Source: Paenibacillus sp. FSL R7-0273 (lineage in GTDB: Bacteria > Bacillota > Bacilli > Paenibacillales > Paenibacillaceae). From it: a stretch of DNA of 64,000 nucleotides. The notes below the pieces were generated by a model, which saw nothing but the letters and a program-made list of their open reading frames with translations, had not been told where the DNA came from and did not search any database. The DNA is taken from assembly GCF_000758625.1 (NCBI RefSeq), contig NZ_CP009283.1, positions 5,033,501-5,097,500 of the forward strand. Direction: 5' to 3'. The position numbers and the translations under genes were made by a program. Shown in pieces: positions 24,137 to 31,668 of the stretch (positions are counted from its first letter, which is position 1; the number at the start of each line of letters is the position of its first letter).

Positions 24137-25267
24137 TCATTCCAGCTGTCCTCCCATAAGCTTAGCAGCTTCCAGAGAGAGCTCCGTGAAGGCTGCCTCC
24201 CTGCCGTTCACCAGCAGTGCAATCCGGTGTACTCCCGGATAGTGGCGGCGTGTGGTCAGGTCTGCCCAGCGGTGTGTCCGGACAGCGGACAGCCTAGCTC
24301 CTCCCGGGACCGTTTTGTCGGAGAGCAGGAACAGCTTGCGGGAGGTTTTGCCGCCGGCCTTCACGAAATCAATTCCGTACTCCACCCGAATCCGTGCCGC
24401 TTCCCCCTCCCGCACCCTTAGCTGATAGCTCAGCACACAGCTATCGCCAATCCGCAGAACGGATGGATCGACAGACAAGGCGGCTGCAGCCACAAGCGGT
24501 GCGCTCTCCTCCTCCTCCGCATAGCCAAAAATCGCCATGATTTCCGGATTAGCCTTGCGGATCAGCGAGCGGCAGCCATGCCGCACAATCCAGTCGGTGC
24601 GGGTGCTTACACCCATCCAGCGGCGGGCAATGCCGATCACGACATCAGGATGATCCTTGGCAATATCATTCAGGTTATTGGCCACGCTTTTGCGCACATA
24701 TAGTGAAGGATCATCCTTCAGCTGCTCCAGCACCGGCAGCACGGGGGAAGGATCGCGCTTGAACACAGGCAGCGCCTGGCCCCACGGCAGACGCGGCCGG
24801 CTGCCCTCACTGGCAAGCCGGCGCACATGCTCATTAGTATGCCGCGACCAGACCAGCATCTGCTCCATCATCCGCTGCGGGTCGCCCAGCAGAAACGGTC
24901 TGACAGCAAACTCGGCACTCGACCCCTGTGTAAACCGTTCCAGCGCCTTCATCGACAGCTCCCAATGCTCCTCTGCCTGCCCGTATACTTCAACAAAATC
25001 GGGAAAGATCAGGTAAGGGAAGCCCGTACATTCATGATCTACCGCATACAGGACAGCCAGAGCCTGCCCGTAGCCGCCCGGCAGATAAGTTCCCATTGTC
25101 TCCGTAATCCGCCGCATCCGTGCTTTTAATTCCAGCTCTTCCCACGGCTCCCGCATTGCCTCAGCCACAAAGGCTTCCAGCTCAAACGTCTCGCAGGCGC
25201 CATGCAGCTTCCTGCCCAGATCCCGCAAAAATCCTTCATTATACATTGCTTTTAACGGCTCCGCCAT
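24137..25267 (-). CDS. HEAT-repeat protein, DNA alkylation repair (AlkC/AlkD-like) family
   Basis: 376 residues. Helical HEAT-like repeats occupy about 1-260, with SLYVRKSVANNLNDIAKDHP and ARRWMGVSTRTDWIVRHGCR, the typical block of AlkD-like proteins. A C-terminal beta-rich domain (about 265-376) is like that of the AlkC subgroup. Such proteins flip or excise alkylated bases (family knowledge); catalytic competence is not shown here. Start 25267 lies 8 nt after GGAGGG; the longer frame to 25318 has no site. The 51-bp array lies directly downstream. Confidence 0.82.
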   Translation of the reverse strand: MAEPLKAMYNEGFLRDLGRKLHGACETFELEAFVAEAMREPWEELELKARMRRITETMGTYLPGGYGQALAVLYAVDHECTGFPYLIFPDFVEVYGQAEEHWELSMKALERFTQGSSAEFAVRPFLLGDPQRMMEQMLVWSRHTNEHVRRLASEGSRPRLPWGQALPVFKRDPSPVLPVLEQLKDDPSLYVRKSVANNLNDIAKDHPDVVIGIARRWMGVSTRTDWIVRHGCRSLIRKANPEIMAIFGYAEEEESAPLVAAAALSVDPSVLRIGDSCVLSYQLRVREGEAARIRVEYGIDFVKAGGKTSRKLFLLSDKTVPGGARLSAVRTHRWADLTTRRHYPGVHRIALLVNGREAAFTELSLEAAKLMGGQLE

Positions 25268-25557
25268 GTCTTGAACCCTCCAGTAGTTGTTGAAATTCCA
25301 GTCATGAAAGCATAGCATGGCATACTGGACAGCCTTGTGTCAGGTTTGTTTTTAAACCGGCAATTTGTACGAATATTCTCCACACATCCGTTATTCTGCC
25401 GTTGTGGTAAACCAGCTATGCCGGTCCCGGGCACATAAACATAGGACTCCTCATCATCCTCATCCGCGCCGTCTCCAGAATCATACTCATCTTCATGGCT
25501 TAACGGAGTATCCGGAGTTGCATCAAACCTTGCATCAAATGGCTCAGATATTTTCAG
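25252..25557 (-). CDS. Possible small acidic protein with non-ATG start
   Basis: An open frame of 101 codons fills the gap between the acetyltransferase and HEAT-repeat genes. Its first half is strongly acidic (HEDEYDSGDGADEDDEESY), followed by YVYVPGTGIAGLPQRQ and a Cys-containing tail. No ATG precedes the acidic part; the best start is a CTG at 25557 just after GGAGGGG, and the nearest ATG/GTG would remove half the frame. It overlaps the next start codon by 16 bp. The opposite strand is open too, so coding is uncertain. No family recognised. Confidence 0.35.
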   Translation of the reverse strand: MKISEPFDARFDATPDTPLSHEDEYDSGDGADEDDEESYVYVPGTGIAGLPQRQNNGCVENIRTNCRFKNKPDTRLSSMPCYAFMTGISTTTGGFKTWRSR

Positions 25558-25573
25558 ATCCCCTCCTGTCCAA

Positions 25574-26086
25574 TTAAAAAAACGCCGCCGGATACATCAG
25601 CTCTCCCTTAAGCTGCTCAAGCGCTCCCTCCCTCAGCACGCATACCTGAAATACTTCCGCAGGCACAGGAAACTGCAGCAGCTCCAGCCCGTGCACGCCA
25701 GCCGGCACAAAACCAAACCGGGGATAGTATGACGGATGTCCAATCAGCAATATAGCACCGAATCCCAGGCTGGCCGCACGTCTTTTGGCCTCTTCAATCA
25801 GCAGTCCGCCGATCCCCCGGCCCTGATACTCCGGATGCACGGCAATTGGAGCCAGGACGATCACCGGATGCTCCAGCTCCTTGTCCACTACCTTAGCCCC
25901 GCTCAGCAAAATATGACCGACAATCATGCCCTTCCTTTCAGCTACAATAGACAAGTCTGGAATGAACTGGTCTGAGTGCCTAATCCGTTCCAACAGCTCA
26001 GCTTCATCCTCACGGTTCCCGAACGCCAGCTCATTCAGCCGGAATACCTGCCCGTAATCCCCGGTCTTTTCGGTTCTAATCTGCAT
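25574..26086 (-). CDS. GNAT family N-acetyltransferase (YhbS-like)
   Basis: 170 residues with the acetyl-CoA-binding motif A VHPEYQGRGIGGLLIEEAKR and motif B region GHPSYYPRFGFVPAG, typical of YhbS-type GNATs. A cytoplasmic enzyme acetylating an amine of an unknown small molecule or protein. Starts 12 bp after the preceding gene's stop with GGAGG upstream, so the two are co-transcribed. Confidence 0.9.
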   Translation of the reverse strand: MQIRTEKTGDYGQVFRLNELAFGNREDEAELLERIRHSDQFIPDLSIVAERKGMIVGHILLSGAKVVDKELEHPVIVLAPIAVHPEYQGRGIGGLLIEEAKRRAASLGFGAILLIGHPSYYPRFGFVPAGVHGLELLQFPVPAEVFQVCVLREGALEQLKGELMYPAAFF

Positions 26087-26098
26087 GGATATGCCCTC

Positions 26099-26629
26099 CT
26101 AGTTAAGCAGCTCCTCAATTTCCTCTATGCCCTTCTTCGCCCGGAGGTTCAGGCTCCGCTTGTCCCGCAGCCCGAGCTGCTGCAGCTCATGACCAGGGTC
26201 AGCGACCAGCGGCTCCCGCATCACAGCCTCCAAAATCTCCACCGTGCAGCGGCAGGCACGGAACAGCAGTTCACGGGGGATCACCGGCTTGTGACAGCGG
26301 ATAATACCGGTCAGCCCCTCGGCGTACATCAGTCTTACTAAGCTGTCAGCACTCATAATGTTGCGCTCGGCAAAAGCGGCTGTCTTTTCCACCATGACCG
26401 GGCTCTGGTATTGTCTGGACAATCCATCCAATGCTTGAACTGCCTCCCAGTTCCGGATGGACAGCTGCTGCAAATAAGCATCTGCCAGTTCCGTCAGCCA
26501 CTGCTGCTCGGTCTCCCTGGATATGCCGTGTTCTTTATACATTTTCAGCACACCTTCACGGTGCATTTGGATATGACTGCCGGAATAGCGTGTGAATAAT
26601 TCACGGGCCTGCTGCAGCTCATCACTCAT
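26099..26629 (-). CDS. Hypothetical helical protein
   Basis: 176 residues, family not recognised. Predicted all-helical and soluble. Notable segments are SRETEQQWLTELADAYLQQL and ACRCTVEILEAVMREPLV with two cysteines spaced C-R-C. No known domain motif seen. It lies 12 bp upstream of the acetyltransferase gene in the same direction and 38 bp behind a small membrane protein gene, suggesting one transcript. Confidence 0.7.
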   Translation of the reverse strand: MSDELQQARELFTRYSGSHIQMHREGVLKMYKEHGISRETEQQWLTELADAYLQQLSIRNWEAVQALDGLSRQYQSPVMVEKTAAFAERNIMSADSLVRLMYAEGLTGIIRCHKPVIPRELLFRACRCTVEILEAVMREPLVADPGHELQQLGLRDKRSLNLRAKKGIEEIEELLN

Positions 26630-26667
26630 TATATAGCCACCTTGCTTGTTGTATTAAAATCCCGGTA

Positions 26668-27021
26668 TTATCGTTCCGGCTCCACATGCTTCAATCTGGA
26701 TTCCCTGAACCCGTTCTCTCTTCCCTCCGGCGTTATGCTGTAGCTAATCTGCAGCACATCGTTGTGGGCAAAATAAGTATACTCTACACCAGGCTCATCA
26801 CTAAACTCAACCACAGCAAAAAATTTCGGCAATACTATGCCCCAAACCCCTTTTACTGAAGCAATCTCCTGTTTAGTGTAGCCCATGGTTCCCGTCAGAT
26901 AGTCGGAGACCCGCTTGGCGTAAATGATTTTGTTAACCTGCACATACATCACCGGTGTCAAGATAAGCAGTACAATCAGAGTACATAACGCATAAGCAGC
27001 CCTTTTCCTCCACAGGCTCAG
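26668..27021 (-). CDS. DUF3139-like small membrane-anchored protein, probable CTG start
   Basis: Standard start codons give only a 97-residue frame (TTG at 26961) that cuts into a membrane helix. The same frame continues upstream through WRKRAAYALCTLIVLLILTP, a clean signal-anchor helix preceded by basic residues, up to a CTG at 27021. That CTG lies 9 nt after AGGAGG and there is no ATG, GTG or TTG in between. The resulting 117-residue protein has the DUF3139 pattern (N-terminal helix, GYTKQEIASVKGVWG, then a VEFSDEPGVEYTYF strand region). Probably extracytoplasmic. Use of CTG is inferred. Confidence 0.65.
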   Translation of the reverse strand: MSLWRKRAAYALCTLIVLLILTPVMYVQVNKIIYAKRVSDYLTGTMGYTKQEIASVKGVWGIVLPKFFAVVEFSDEPGVEYTYFAHNDVLQISYSITPEGRENGFRESRLKHVEPER

Positions 27022-27166
27022 CTGTAAACGCCTCCTTCTGCTAATGACCTATTTTCATCACTTTTGCAAATTAAACCTGTTTTCAAAACGCGTTTGCTGT
27101 CGTAAAATGGTTGAAAAGCTTTTGGAGCGAAAAGTTTACAAGACAGATAGATAGGGGACCGGGACG

Positions 27167-27385
27167 ATGCCAAAGCCGCTTGTCAAAAATATCGATTTTT
27201 TTGTTGCCGCCATGTCACAGACCTTTGTGTCCGCACTGCAGCTTGACCCTGACGGGATGTATTCCCAGGTCGGCTACGGCATTATTGAAAAATTCTCCGA
27301 GGAATATGTGCGGGTCAAACGCTTTGACGGCACAGTGTCGCATTATGACCGGGGAATAACCAAATTTCAGCATAACCGGGCATAA
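27167..27385 (+). CDS. Hypothetical 72-residue protein
   Basis: Small soluble protein, family not recognised; begins MPKPLVKNIDFFVAAMSQTF and ends with a charged beta-strand-like segment (EEYVRVKRFDGTVSHYDRG). The ATG is preceded by GGGGACCGGGACG. No neighbours on the same strand. The size and composition fit a conserved small Paenibacillus protein, but no function is proposed. Confidence 0.55.
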   Translation: MPKPLVKNIDFFVAAMSQTFVSALQLDPDGMYSQVGYGIIEKFSEEYVRVKRFDGTVSHYDRGITKFQHNRA

Positions 27386-27486
27386 GGTACAGGAAGTTAA
27401 ATATTACTACTATTTCTCCGGCCGGGCGCAATTCCCTGCTTTTTCCACCCTTAAGGAGACGAGGCAACAGGAAGCCTGTTGGCAAA

Positions 27487-27523
27487 AAAAAGCGGACGCA
27501 CGCTCAGCATGCATCCGCTTTTT
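27487..27523. terminator. Terminator between the 72-aa ORF and ABC exporter genes
   Basis: 10-bp stem AAAAAGCGGA / TCCGCTTTTT with a 17-nt loop; the A and T tracts make it usable from either side. It lies 28 bp after the ABC gene stop. Confidence 0.85.
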
Positions 27524-27550
27524 GGGTTGTTCTGGCACAGTAGCCCCGTC

Positions 27551-29317
27551 CTACGCTTGAAGCTGTTTTAATTCGTAGAAGGCTCCTTTACGGCTCATCA
27601 GCTCTTCAAAGGTCCCCACCTCGGCAACCTGTCCATCCTTCATCACCACAATCCGGTCCGCATCACGGATGGTTGACAGCCTGTGGGCCACAATAAAGGT
27701 GGTCCGTCCGCGCCTCAGCTCCCGCATCGCCTTTTGCACGATAAATTCAGAGATGTTGTCCAGCGCAGAGGTCGCCTCATCCAGTAAAATAATCTCCGGA
27801 TCACGGATCATTGCCCGGGCAATAGCTATCCGCTGGCGCTGTCCCCCGGACAACCTGCCGCCATGCTCGCCGATCAGCGTATCCAGTCCCTGCGGCATTT
27901 GCGCCACCACGTCCTGCAAATTGGCCAGCCGGATAACCTCCTGCAGCTTATTGTCCGGCACATCCTTCAGCCCGAAGGTGATATTGCTGCGGATCGTGCC
28001 CGAGAACAGGACGGTGCTTTGCGGTACGACAGCCAGCTTTTGCCGGTACATGCGCATGTCCAGCTCCTCCATCGGCCTGCCGTCCACCAGAATAATGCCC
28101 CCGGTAGGCTTATAGAAGCCGACAACCATATTTAGTACGGTAGACTTGCCTGCCCCCGATTCTCCGACCAGTGCGATACACTCTCCCGGACGGACGCTCA
28201 GATTAAAATTCTTCAGCACATGCCTGTCTGTATCCTTATAGCTGAACTCAACCCCGCGGAACTCATATTCCCCGCGCAGCGAAGTAACCGCCGACGTCCC
28301 CTGATATTCTTCGACCTGTGTGGAGGTCAGCACCTCGGAAATGGAATGGATCGATTCGAATCCCCTGGCGAACTGCGGGTACACGCCAAGCAGGCTGTTG
28401 ATTGAAGCCATAATCGTTGAAAAGAACCCCTGGTACATCACCACATCGCCGATCTGTATTTTGCCCTGATAGGCCAGAATACAAGTGAAACCCAGGCAAA
28501 GCAGCTGGAACAGGGTGAAAACAGCCCAGCTTGAAGCTCCGAACAATGCTTCAGTGATGTCGAGCCGGTACCCTTTTCCCTTCAGCTCAGACAGGGTGCC
28601 TTCGACCTTGCCGATCTCGCTCTCTTCCAGCCCGTGCGCTCGGGTCACCGGAATCATCTCGACGGTTTCAGCCACCTGGCCTGACATGTTCTCAATCTCG
28701 CTGCGGAATTCCCGATTGCGGGTGCGGATTCTGGTACGGAAAAAGGTGATCAGCAGCACACCGAAGGGAATCACGAGCACGAAGAACAGGGTAACCTGCA
28801 GGCTTTTGAAAGCAGTAATGGATATAGCAATCAGGACATTGGTCAGCGCCGGCACAAAAGAGTACATCATCTGCTTGGACAGCGTCTCGATAGCCTCGAC
28901 ATCACGCAGCACCTTGGACTGCAGCCGTCCGGCCCGCAGGTCTGTATGATAGGCCATCGACAGATGCTGCAGCTTGCGGATCAGCGTACCGCGCAGCCCC
29001 GCTTCAACCTGCCGGGAAGACCGGCTCATAAAGCTGACGTGAATATAGGCCGACGGAATATTCTGCAGAATAACAACAGACACGATCGCCAGGTCCCTCC
29101 ACAGGAAACCCAGGCTGGTTAATTCAGGCCGGCTGAGCTGATTAATAATGTCAGCAGTAACAATCGGGATGACCCAGACAGGCGAATGCTTGAAAATGTA
29201 GAACAGCAGAGAGATAAGCAGATTCAGCCGCATGCCTCTGTACAGCAGCAAAAGCGTACGGAACGGGCGGTCCCTCTTCAGCTCCCTGCTCATGAACAGC
29301 TCTTCATAATCAGGCAT
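27551..29317 (-). CDS. ABC transporter, fused permease and ATP-binding protein (exporter type)
   Basis: About 588 residues. Six-helix exporter domain (about 20-300), then an ATPase domain with Walker A GESGAGKST, signature LSGGQRQR and Walker B IILLDEAT. Likely a homodimeric or heterodimeric exporter; the substrate is unknown. The start is uncertain: ATG 29317 (MPDYEELF) and ATG 29293 (MSRELKR, GAAGAG 6 nt upstream) are both possible. The open frame also reaches a TTG at 29383 that overlaps the pectinesterase stop codon. It immediately follows the pectinesterase gene and is probably on the same transcript. Confidence 0.88.
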   Translation of the reverse strand: MPDYEELFMSRELKRDRPFRTLLLLYRGMRLNLLISLLFYIFKHSPVWVIPIVTADIINQLSRPELTSLGFLWRDLAIVSVVILQNIPSAYIHVSFMSRSSRQVEAGLRGTLIRKLQHLSMAYHTDLRAGRLQSKVLRDVEAIETLSKQMMYSFVPALTNVLIAISITAFKSLQVTLFFVLVIPFGVLLITFFRTRIRTRNREFRSEIENMSGQVAETVEMIPVTRAHGLEESEIGKVEGTLSELKGKGYRLDITEALFGASSWAVFTLFQLLCLGFTCILAYQGKIQIGDVVMYQGFFSTIMASINSLLGVYPQFARGFESIHSISEVLTSTQVEEYQGTSAVTSLRGEYEFRGVEFSYKDTDRHVLKNFNLSVRPGECIALVGESGAGKSTVLNMVVGFYKPTGGIILVDGRPMEELDMRMYRQKLAVVPQSTVLFSGTIRSNITFGLKDVPDNKLQEVIRLANLQDVVAQMPQGLDTLIGEHGGRLSGGQRQRIAIARAMIRDPEIILLDEATSALDNISEFIVQKAMRELRRGRTTFIVAHRLSTIRDADRIVVMKDGQVAEVGTFEELMSRKGAFYELKQLQA

Positions 29318-29379
29318 GCCTTCTGCACCGCGCTCCGGAAAACCTCCGCTGCCGGCTGCATCCGGCCTGCCTAATGCGC

Positions 29380-30333
29380 TCAACTCCAGAACTCCGTCCC
29401 GGCAAAGACCCGCGCTTTATCCGGTATACCTTCTCCTGTCCCGCTTACATTTGCCCACGCTACACGCTGCCCCCGCAGCTCACTTGCACCTGAAGCTGTA
29501 TATTCGCTGTAACGTACAGTAGCCTCATTGGCCGGGTTGCCCCAGTTATCCCAGCCGGCAGGATGAATATGCGCCCCCAGCCGGCAATTCACAAAGGCCG
29601 TTGCCGCGTAGCTGCGCCATGGCCGTCCCAGGTAAATGCCGGAAACGTCAGCACCGGCTGTCAGCAGACAATCCCTGAATACATAACCGTAGGCCTGGCC
29701 CTCAGGCGTAGATGCTGCCGTAACATAACCGACACCATCATGGGTGGAGCGCAGGCTGCGGATCTCGCAATGCTCGAAATAAGCGGTTGCCCCGCCAAAG
29801 ATAAAATCCACTGTCCCTTCAATATAGCAGCGTGTGTACAGCTGGCGGCATTGCTCCTGCCGTTCATGCAGCGGAACCCCGCCGAAGGCGAAGCCATGCT
29901 TGTTCGCTGCAGGCAGCGGACCGGTAAAAATCGTATCCTGATGCCCCTTGAAGATACAGTTGCGGAATACCGTTTCGTCACAATGGGCATAGAGAGCCAG
30001 CGCCTGGCCAATCTCCGGCCCCTGCCCGGCTGTATTGATGACGGTCAGATTTTCGATGACCAGCCTGTTGCCATTCAGGAACAGGGTAGGTGTAGCAAAG
30101 GTCCCCTGCTCTTCACCTCTTTCGTCCAGCTGCCGGGCATACAGATTGTTTGTAATAATAACCTCGCCGACTCCCGCAATTGTCAGGTCTGACCGGTATA
30201 TCCGCACGGTCTCCTCATATATCCCCGCCATAATATATATTGTCTCGTGCTCCTGCACAGTCCGGCGCTCAAGCTCATTGACTGCCTCCTGGATTGTCGG
30301 GTAATCGCAAAAGGCCTCTTTTCCTACCCACAT
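29380..30333 (-). CDS. Pectin methylesterase (carbohydrate esterase family 8)
   Basis: 317 residues forming the right-handed beta-helix of CE8. Motifs: GHQDTIFTG and IEGTVDFIFGGATAYFEH carry the two catalytic aspartates, and YLGRPWR carries the conserved arginine. It removes methyl groups from homogalacturonan. No signal peptide is visible, so the protein is probably cytoplasmic and acts on imported oligogalacturonides (inference). Start ATG 30333 lies 8 nt after AAGGAGG; the ATG two codons upstream is too close. Divergent from a LacI regulator that precedes the uxa genes. Confidence 0.92.
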   Translation of the reverse strand: MWVGKEAFCDYPTIQEAVNELERRTVQEHETIYIMAGIYEETVRIYRSDLTIAGVGEVIITNNLYARQLDERGEEQGTFATPTLFLNGNRLVIENLTVINTAGQGPEIGQALALYAHCDETVFRNCIFKGHQDTIFTGPLPAANKHGFAFGGVPLHERQEQCRQLYTRCYIEGTVDFIFGGATAYFEHCEIRSLRSTHDGVGYVTAASTPEGQAYGYVFRDCLLTAGADVSGIYLGRPWRSYAATAFVNCRLGAHIHPAGWDNWGNPANEATVRYSEYTASGASELRGQRVAWANVSGTGEGIPDKARVFAGTEFWS

Positions 30334-30395
30334 GTTCATTTCCTCCTTATGATCTATCTCAGGCACCTTCCGGCCGCGTCAAACAAACAAGATGA

Positions 30396-30409
30396 TTATA
30401 ACGCTTTCT
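30396..30409 (+). promoter_or_regulatory. Weak cre-like site in the pectinesterase/LacI divergent region
   Basis: TTATAACGCTTTCT matches TGWAANCGNTNWCA at 11 of 14 positions and shares the ACGCTTTC core with the two cre-like sites at 48998 and 49061. Confidence 0.3.
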
Positions 30410-30429
30410 TAATCAATGTGCCATCAAAA

Positions 30430-30445
30430 ATTTTAACGTGTGCAT
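30430..30445. promoter_or_regulatory. Pectin-locus operator candidate, copy 1
   Basis: ATTTTAACGTGTGCAT, a degenerate copy of the palindrome ATGNNCACGTGNNCAT found intact at 31608 before uxaB. It lies 12 bp upstream of the LacI gene -35 box. Assigned to the neighbouring LacI regulator by inference. Confidence 0.5.
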
Positions 30446-30457
30446 TTCATTATTTCC

Positions 30458-30486
30458 TTGACTTGACGCAGTTTGAGGAATACACT
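30458..30486 (+). promoter_or_regulatory. Promoter of the LacI-family regulator gene
   Basis: -35 TTGACT (30458-30463), 17-bp spacer, -10 TACACT (30481-30486), 37 bp upstream of the ATG. Confidence 0.65.
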
Positions 30487-30523
30487 GGAATCGTTAACAA
30501 TTCTTTTTTTCCGGGGAGAGCTT

Positions 30524-31519
30524 ATGATAACGATCAAAGACATCGCGCGTGTTGCAGGCGTCTCCCATACTACGGTGTCCAGAGCGCTGAACGGCAGCCC
30601 GCTGATCAAGAAGGTCACCCGTGACAAGATTGAGCGGATCGCAGCCGAGATGAACTATGTGCCCAATTACAATGCGAAGAGCCTCGTTACCAAACGTTCC
30701 TTCACTATCGGGCTATTCTTCTCCAGTATCGATCAGGGAACCTCGTCGAGCTTCCTGGTGGATGCCATCAAGGGCATCAGCCATGCGCTGGATGAGAACT
30801 ACAATCTGACCGTTCACGGGATTGACGGAGTACGTAATTTCGGCAACATTCAGCCGCAGCGCTTTGACGGTATTCTCGTCATGAGCCAGAGCGATGAGGA
30901 TAATGCTTTTATCTACCATGTCAAGACCATCGGCATCCCGCTTGTCGTGCTGAACCGCCAGCTGGAGGACCCCGGTATTATGAACGTAGTGGCGAATGAC
31001 CGCGAAGGCGTCAGGGAAGCTATTGATTATGTAGTTTCGCTGGGGCACCAGAAGCTGGCTATTATTGAAGGAAAACCCGGGTTCAAGTCTTCAACAGAAC
31101 GCAAGCAGGGCTTTATGGACAGTCTGATCGCCCACCGTCTTCCGCTTCATTCAGATTATTTCGTGCAGGGGGATTACAGCATTGAGAGCGGTTTTGCCGC
31201 TATGTCCCGGCTGCTAAGTCTTCCGGAGCCTCCGAGCGCCGTCTTCTGCTCCAATGACGATATGGCAATCGGGGCCATGAATGCCTGCTATGCCCATAAG
31301 GTCAGCGTTCCGCAGCAGATTTCACTGCTCGGCTTCGATGATATTATGTTTGCACGTTATACAAATCCCGCCTTGACTACTGTACGTAAGCCGATTGCAG
31401 ATATAAGCGAGCTCGGCACGAAGATGCTGATCCAGCTTCTGCTGCAGCCGGACACCATGCCCCAGCAGCTGTTTGTCAAGACGTCGCTGGTAGTGCGTGA
31501 TACGGTAACGGACCTCTGA
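30524..31519 (+). CDS. LacI/GalR family regulator of the pectin/galacturonate locus
   Basis: 331 residues. HTH and hinge (about 1-60: TIKDIARVAGVSHTTVSRAL), then a complete periplasmic-binding-protein-like core ending with the conserved block VSVPQQISLLGFDDIMFARY and LTTVRKP. Start 30524 (MITIKDIA) follows GGGGAGAG at 5 nt. Divergent from the pectinesterase gene and directly upstream of uxaB. A 16-bp CACGTG-centred palindrome before its own promoter and before uxaB is its probable operator. The inducer could be galacturonate or a pathway intermediate (inference). Confidence 0.9.
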   Translation: MITIKDIARVAGVSHTTVSRALNGSPLIKKVTRDKIERIAAEMNYVPNYNAKSLVTKRSFTIGLFFSSIDQGTSSSFLVDAIKGISHALDENYNLTVHGIDGVRNFGNIQPQRFDGILVMSQSDEDNAFIYHVKTIGIPLVVLNRQLEDPGIMNVVANDREGVREAIDYVVSLGHQKLAIIEGKPGFKSSTERKQGFMDSLIAHRLPLHSDYFVQGDYSIESGFAAMSRLLSLPEPPSAVFCSNDDMAIGAMNACYAHKVSVPQQISLLGFDDIMFARYTNPALTTVRKPIADISELGTKMLIQLLLQPDTMPQQLFVKTSLVVRDTVTDL

Positions 31520-31607
31520 GGTCCATTTGTTTAACCGCTAATCTCTGTTCTTGCAGAATCGGATCCCCCCTCATCCGTAAGGGGTAGTCCGTTTCTTCCA
31601 GATAAAA

Positions 31608-31623
31608 ATGTTCACGTGTGCAT
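31608..31623. promoter_or_regulatory. Pectin-locus operator candidate, copy 2 (uxaB upstream)
   Basis: ATGTTCACGTGTGCAT fits the dyad ATGNNCACGTGNNCAT, 45 bp upstream of the uxaB start; the copy at 30430 shares TAACGTGTGCATTT-like sequence. LacI-family operators are commonly such even-length palindromes with a central CG. Confidence 0.55.
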
Positions 31624-31668
31624 TTATTAAACTTTATCTATTTAAATTTAAAGGAGACGTTGAAAACC

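Noticed and set aside
23502..24242. Long + strand reading frames (246, 200, 156 codons) and minus frames over the 51-bp array
   Set aside because: They arise because 51 is divisible by three. The single 50-bp unit shifts every frame, no ribosome site precedes them, and translations are low-complexity repeats in several frames at once.
25365..25577. His-rich 70-codon + strand frame
   Set aside because: It is the complement of the acidic minus-strand frame and has no ribosome site; the His-rich bias is what an antisense of Asp/Glu codons gives.
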